Part shown: positions 59,990-64,000 of the stretch, one piece after another
Position numbering within the stretch: the first letter of the stretch is position 1
Layout: every line of letters begins with the position of its first letter
NCBI GenBank assembly: GCA_943736015.1
Contig: OX031072.1
Location: 15,775,501 to 15,839,500, forward strand
From: Tridacna crocea
Taxonomy: Eukaryota > Mollusca > Bivalvia > Cardiida > Cardiidae
Reading direction: 5' to 3'
DNA: 64,000 nucleotides
The notes under the pieces: generated by a model
The model's database searches: none
What the model was told of the DNA's origin: nothing
Seen by the model: the letters and a program-made list of their open reading frames with translations, nothing else
Translations under genes and position numbers: made by a program

Positions 59990-60063
59990 TTTGGCTCAGT
60001 GGTTAGGGTATTGGCTTTGCGTCCGGGAGTTCGGAGTTCGAATCCCGCTCCGATCCTTATTTC
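59990..60063 (+). promoter_or_regulatory. tRNA-like pol III promoter inside LTR1
   Basis: A-box TGGCTCAGTGG and B-box AGTTCGAATCC, about 50 bp apart as in tRNA genes. The same pair lies in LTR2 (about 60312-60385). The arms do not pair fully, so it is probably not a functional tRNA. Confidence 0.75.
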
Positions 60064-60113
60064 TGCCATGCATTTATTCATTTGTTTCTTTGTTACGGAC
60101 TTCGTTCGTAAGA

Positions 60114-60131
60114 TGGGGGCTCGTCCGGGAT
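60114..60131 (+). other. tRNA-Pro primer-binding site
   Basis: TGGGGGCTCGTCCGGGAT, exact complement of the last 18 nt of tRNA-Pro, immediately 3' of LTR1. Confidence 0.92.
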
Positions 60132-60218
60132 TGGCCATTGAGCCATTAATCCCATTTGTTGTCCAAAATCGGACTTCCTGCCTAATAAGGCTTTGAGTCA
60201 TCAATAAATGATGACTTT

Positions 60219-60229
60219 AAGAGGGGGTG
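60219..60229 (+). other. Polypurine tract
   Basis: AAGAGGGGGTG immediately upstream of LTR2; expected site of plus-strand priming. Confidence 0.75.
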
Positions 60230-61304
60230 TGTTACGGGAGACCACTCTTTCCTGCATGGCATACTCCCGATTTAAATACAGTACCTGGCTACTGCGTCAG
60301 GGAGATATCTCTTTGGCTCAGTGGTTAGGGTATTGGCTTTGCGTCCGGGAGTTCGGAGTTCGAATCCCGCCCCGATCCTTATTTCTGCCATGCATTTATT
60401 CATTTGTTTCTTTGTTACGGACTTCGTTCGTAAGAACTAAGACTGATGTTATATGACTGATCGATTTGTTAGTCTGTCATTTGATTGAGTATTGAATCGA
60501 TTCGCCGGCCTCTCTTTTTTTTTTTTTTTTTTTTCTCTTTCTTTAATATGCCACTGATTTTTTTTTTCTTTCTTTAATATGCCACTGATTGGTGATAAGG
60601 GTCCAGTCTTTTGACATGTTTTTATTGATCAGACTGGCAGACTGACTGATCAGTCTATAATCTGTGTTTATACTACTTGTATATATGACCTAGTGTAAAA
60701 AAAATTTGCTTTTGTTTTAATCAGGTTCACGCATTTGTCAATTATTCATTAACTTACTATTACCTTTTACTAGAAGTAAGCTACGACACTTCTAAATTTT
60801 TCACTTCTATTAAGTCCAATTTTAAATTTATTTTTACATTCTCATTCATTCATGATGCTTCATTGTCCAATGGCAGCATCATTGAATGATTCATTCATGG
60901 ATTGTATTGTGGCGATCGATCGACTGATTAGTCGTTCAATCGGACTGGTTGATCGAGTGATTTGTCGACCGATTGCGGTACAAATTCCCTTATTCTATAT
61001 GTTAATATGAGTTTTTCCCTCCACAGACCTATACTTTCAAGTATCAATACTAAAAATACCATTTCACCCATTCACTGTTTACTTATTAATTTATTTAAAG
61101 CTTCATATTAGATCATTTTGAATTGTGTGTATTAATAAATCGCGTGACTAAAATGCATTTGATTTAAAAATTTGTTTATTATATGACTATAAACTATGTA
61201 GTTTTTGTCAAATAAACGATGTTCTGTTCTGTTCTGTTCTGTATCAAAGTGCATACAGAACTAGAAATACGTTTGTCAGATAATCGGATGCCCCAGGAAA
61301 ATAG

Positions 61305-61875
61305 GGGAGGGGATTTTTTTTAAATCCATTGATAGATGTAGAAGCTGTGCTCAGCATGGTCAAATAAAACATTTGATCTTGAACTGTAACCTTGACCTTG
61401 AGCGTATCAAAACAAACTTTTCGCGTGGCACTTGTATTGTCAAGGAGAAATTATTTTTAAATTAATTGATAAATGAAGTTATGCTTCGGACAAGGTCAAT
61501 TTTAATAGTTGACGTTCAACTGTGATCTTGTCCTTGGGCGTATCGAAACATGACACTAGTAATTGTTAAGGAGAACAAGTGTGCGAAGTTTTTTTGAAAT
61601 CCATCACTAAATGTAGAAGATATGCTCCGGTCAAGGTCAATTTAAATATTTGACCTTTAAATGTGTCCTTGACCTTGGGCATATCGAAACAAACTTTTCC
61701 CATGACACAAGTACTTGTTAAGGAGAACATTTTTTTTAAATCCATTGATAAATGTAGAAGTTATGCTCCGGACAACGTCAATTTAAACATTTGACCTTCA
61801 ACTGTGACCTTGACTTTAGGCGTATCAAAACAAACTTTCACATGACACTGAAAAGTTATGCTACGGTCAAGAATG
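61305..61875 (+). repeat. TGACCTTGACCTT-type tandem array, copy B
   Basis: About four units of about 145-155 bp with TTTGACCTT.AA.TGT, TTGACCTTGGGC.TATCGAAA, CAAACTTTTC.CATGACAC, CTTGTTAAGGAGAACA and ATGCTCCGG. Partner of 46010-46535 but longer. Confidence 0.85.
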
Positions 61876-62050
61876 GGACACACACACGCTAACGCACGTA
61901 CACACATATATTTGACGAACCTGGGCCAATTCTGTGTCTAGTTATCATCCGGACAAGAAAAGGTCTAGCGACCAACCGACGGATCGACGGATCAACTGAT
62001 GGACCGACCGACCTACCTACTATCCTACATTAGCAAAGCAGTATACCATC
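61876..62050. other. Array end with CGAC(C/G)GA-rich stretch
   Basis: (CA)n/ACGCAC at 61880-61905, then ACCAACCGACGGATCGACGG. This is a typical tail for bivalve tandem-core elements. Confidence 0.4.
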
Positions 62051-62640
62051 ACTTCGTTGAAGGGAGTATAATGAGGTTCGTCTAGGTTGGAAAGTCTTAC
62101 ACACCGTGTACCCCTGGGATCATGTGTTGGGCCGGTAATTCTTACCATGTACATAGCCTCATTATGCATAGAAATCTGCAAATATCCTACTGAGTTATAT
62201 GGGTAGGCTGATGACCATAATCTTGCAGTAAAATTTAATGCTGTAATCTACGAAAGTGAATCCAAAACTTCAGATGTGTTAAATCAGCGCCTATGATGCA
62301 ATTCAGATGATGCAATTCTTTTGATGACTAGACAGTAGACATAAACTGAAAATGAACGATTAAAAAACGACGTATAGTACAGTATATTTGATAAAAGCAA
62401 CAGCAATCCAAGGTGAATATTTCCAGTGTGAATGTCGGTGGAGTCGATGTAAAATGTGTTGACCATGTTACAGATTTAGGATTTCGCATGGAGAAATGAC
62501 CTGGACTTTGATCGCCATATCAAAAACAAATGTAAACAAGCAATTTCGTTGAAATGACATCCCCAGCCGAAAAAGACCTTTTTTGATACAAACGTATAAG
62601 AGGTATTGTGTTTTGCATGTACATGTGGCCTTATTGTTAT
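62051..62640 (+). pseudogene. LINE reverse transcriptase 3' part (decayed)
   Basis: Broken frames encode the RT core downstream of the fragment at 58260. GSCVGPVILTMYIASL is followed by a disrupted active site (ADDHNLAVKF), then LKMND.KT, GVDVKCVDHVTDLGFRM and LDFDRHIKNKCKQAISL. Frameshifts and stops are frequent. The order and strand suggest that 58260-59670 and this piece are parts of one LINE copy separated by the (TTCTG)n insertion and the tandem array. Confidence 0.8.
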
Positions 62641-62775
62641 TGGTCCATGATGAAATTACACATTAAGCTCCTTTGTTCCATGGTACAGGATTTCATTACA
62701 TTAGAAAAAATATAAAAGAGGTCCATTACAGGATTACACATTAAGTACCCTTTTTGCAGAACTTGGCATTCCATA

Positions 62776-62893
62776 AAATGAAAACAAACAAAGGAAATAT
62801 ACATAAAACCCCCTTTTCCATGACATGTCATATATAATGACATGTCATGGAAAAAGGGGGTTTTATGTATATTTCCTTTATTTGTTTTCATTT
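62776..62893. repeat. 118-bp near-perfect palindrome
   Basis: Left arm 62776-62831 and right arm 62837-62893 are complementary over about 56 bp, with one substitution and one 1-bp indel, around a 5-bp ATATA centre. The inner 12 bp of each arm (ATGACATGTCAT) are themselves palindromic. The arms include CCCCCTTTTCCATGACA, the anchor of the downstream 155-bp array. It could extrude as a cruciform or be the joined ends of two inverted repeat units. Confidence 0.95.
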
Positions 62894-63239
62894 CAGGATT
62901 TCATAGATGTGGTGGGAAAAAAATGTATCAGCAGACTATCTAATGGAAAACATGCATGAAGTTTCATCAATTTTTGTCAAGGACTTTAGAAGATATCCCT
63001 CTCACAATATAAGCCACCACACTGCTGCCATTTGAAGCAGGTAGCTAGAGACTAAAGTGTTGAAATTTGTAGCACCTGCCTGGGTAGCTTAATGGATATA
63101 TAGTATTACTTGTGATCTAAAAGGTTTACGAACAGAAAGATGCATGGATAGACGAATGCACAATTGACTCATTGGTCACTGGCTTTGGTCAAGCAATAAA
63201 AATATGAAGTTCTATGAAAATAACGTGCAAAAGTTGGAA

Positions 63240-64000
63240 ATACACTGATAAAAAATTAAATTTGATATGAAGTCCCCTTTTTCCATGATACAGTGATAAA
63301 TTGCAAAACCCTGACAACATGTGCTAGGTTGCATGATCTGTGAAAATCTTGTCCAAATCTGTTGAGATATGTCCAGTAATTAAAGAGATACAGGTGAAAA
63401 ATGAAATTATAACATGAAGCCCCCTTATTCCATGATGCTGCTCCAAAAACCTTGACAATATGCCGTAGGGCACATGATCATGTGAAAATTCCATCCAAAT
63501 CTGCCAAGAAATGTGGGAGGCATTGTGTTAGGTCACATGATAATGTAAAAATTCCATTCAAATCTGCCAAATGTGGGAGGAGTTGCCTTCACAAGAAATT
63601 GAATGAAATAAAACATGAAGCCCCTTTTTTTCATGACGCAGCCACAAATTGCAAAACGTTGAGAATATGTGATAGGTCAGATGATAAGAAACATTCTGTG
63701 AAAATTCTATTCAATTCTGTCAAGAAATATGGGACGAGTTGCATTCACAAGAAATAAAATGATATAAAACATGATGCCCCCTTTTTTCATGACGCAGCTA
63801 AAAATAGTAAAACCTTGAGAATATGCGATAGGTCAAATGATGAGACACAATCTGTGAAAATTTATTTCAATTCTGTCAAGAAATAAGGGAAGAGTTGCAT
63901 TCACAAAAAATAAAATGAAATAAAACATGAAACCCCCTTTTTTCATGACGCAGCTACAAATCGCAAAATGTTGACAATATGCAATAGGTCACAAGACAAA
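63240..64000 (+). repeat. Tandem array, about 155-bp units, runs off the window
   Basis: Units begin near 63267, 63416, 63617, 63772 and 63929 with AAG(C)CCCCTTTTTTCATGA and continue CAAATTGCAAAAC.TTGA, AATATG.GATAGGTCA, TCTGTGAAAATTC.ATTC and GTGGGA.GAGTTGC.TTCACA. The 201-bp third interval contains a partial internal duplication. The 101-codon frame at 63452-63757 is a by-product. The array end is beyond 64000. Resembles the core of a pearl-like element (inference). Confidence 0.85.

Larger units (their letters stand above)
59908..60435 (+). mobile_element. Miniature LTR retrotransposon, complete (LTR-I-LTR), with tRNA-like LTRs
   Basis: LTR1 59908-60113 and LTR2 60230-60435, each 206 bp, differing at a single base. 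The target duplication is ACTA (59904-59907, 60436-60439). LTR termini are imperfect inverted repeats (TGTTACG ... CGTAAGA). The 116-bp internal region (60114-60229) has a primer-binding site directly after LTR1 and a purine tract AAGAGGGGGTG before LTR2, with no coding capacity. Each LTR has a TATA-like TTTAAATA segment and consensus pol III boxes. At 528 bp it fits TRIM-type elements (terminal-repeat retrotransposon in miniature). The near-identical LTRs imply recent insertion. A pol III gene-like body inside the LTR is reminiscent of plant Cassandra TRIMs, whose LTRs carry 5S rRNA promoters. Confidence 0.88.
59671..61242 (+). mobile_element. Inserted sequence with (TTCTG)n 3' end, probably LINE 3' fragment
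   Basis: Copy A joins ACCAGTGT directly to ATCAAAGTG (about 44608-44620). Copy B has 1.57 kb between them, ending GTCAAATAAACGATG plus four TTCTG units (61222-61242). AATAAA followed by a short tandem tail is typical of the 3' end of CR1/L2-like LINEs, so this looks like a 5'-truncated LINE 3' UTR (inference). It contains a T-rich duplicated segment (CTTTCTTTAATATGCCACTG twice at 60536-60588) and the nested miniature LTR element at 59908-60435. Confidence 0.6.

Noticed and set aside
60114..60131. Evidence of a retrovirus, because mammalian gammaretroviruses use the same tRNA-Pro primer site
   Set aside because: Primer choice is shared by unrelated LTR elements. There is no gag, pol or env, and the element is 528 bp long.
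63452..63757. 101-codon frame with repeated CGR..HKK segments
   Set aside because: It is the translation of the 155-bp tandem array. Repeats within the peptide mirror the DNA units.

Overview
This window is eukaryotic, AT-rich, gene-poor nuclear DNA. The repeat landscape points to a bivalve mollusc: pearl-like elements with about 156-170 bp internal tandem cores and hairpin tails, short tRNA-like retroelements, CR1/L2-like LINEs and TGACCTTGACCTT-type arrays. The taxonomic call is inference from repeat style. I found no prokaryotic gene organisation. Most open frames here are 60-100 codons and are chance frames or decayed transposons.

Layout. (1) 1-4067: quiet AT-rich DNA, a decayed LINE reverse transcriptase (1944-2690, minus) and a block (3140-4020) that recurs at 41810-42760. 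(2) 4068-17864: a transposon nest. A pearl-like element (4068-5766) abuts a second family (5768-17864) that was split by two more pearl-like insertions (6598-8032 and 8386-17747). The latter was itself split by a 7,990 bp TIR DNA transposon (9048-17037; 27-bp perfect TIRs, CATG target duplication) with a decayed DDE-like transposase and further elements nested inside. (3) about 19040-46530 and 47700-61870: two direct, diverged copies (A and B) of one segmental duplication, collinear but riddled with private insertions. (4) 61870-64000: the 3' part of a LINE reverse transcriptase, a 118-bp near-perfect palindrome and a roughly 155-bp tandem array.

The only convincing host gene is carried by both duplicate copies on the minus strand: a TATA box, a 73-nt first exon encoding a signal peptide with a GTAAAT donor, and a short last exon. 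They predict tiny secreted peptides of 35 aa (A) and 33 aa (B). A further possible coding exon lies at 18689-18910 (minus).

The most interesting element is a miniature LTR retrotransposon: 206-bp LTRs starting TGTTACG and ending CGTAAGA, a 116-bp internal region with no ORF, an 18/18 match to a tRNA-Pro primer-binding site, a polypurine tract, and consensus pol III A and B boxes inside each LTR. It occurs as LTR-I-LTR with an ACTA target duplication (59908-60435) and as LTR-I-LTR-I-LTR (24857-25707). Because copies A and B are paralogous, each provides empty sites for the other's insertions. This proves TTAA targeting for a MITE family (29636-29811, 40545-40766) and fixes the borders of a tandem-core element (39547-40478).
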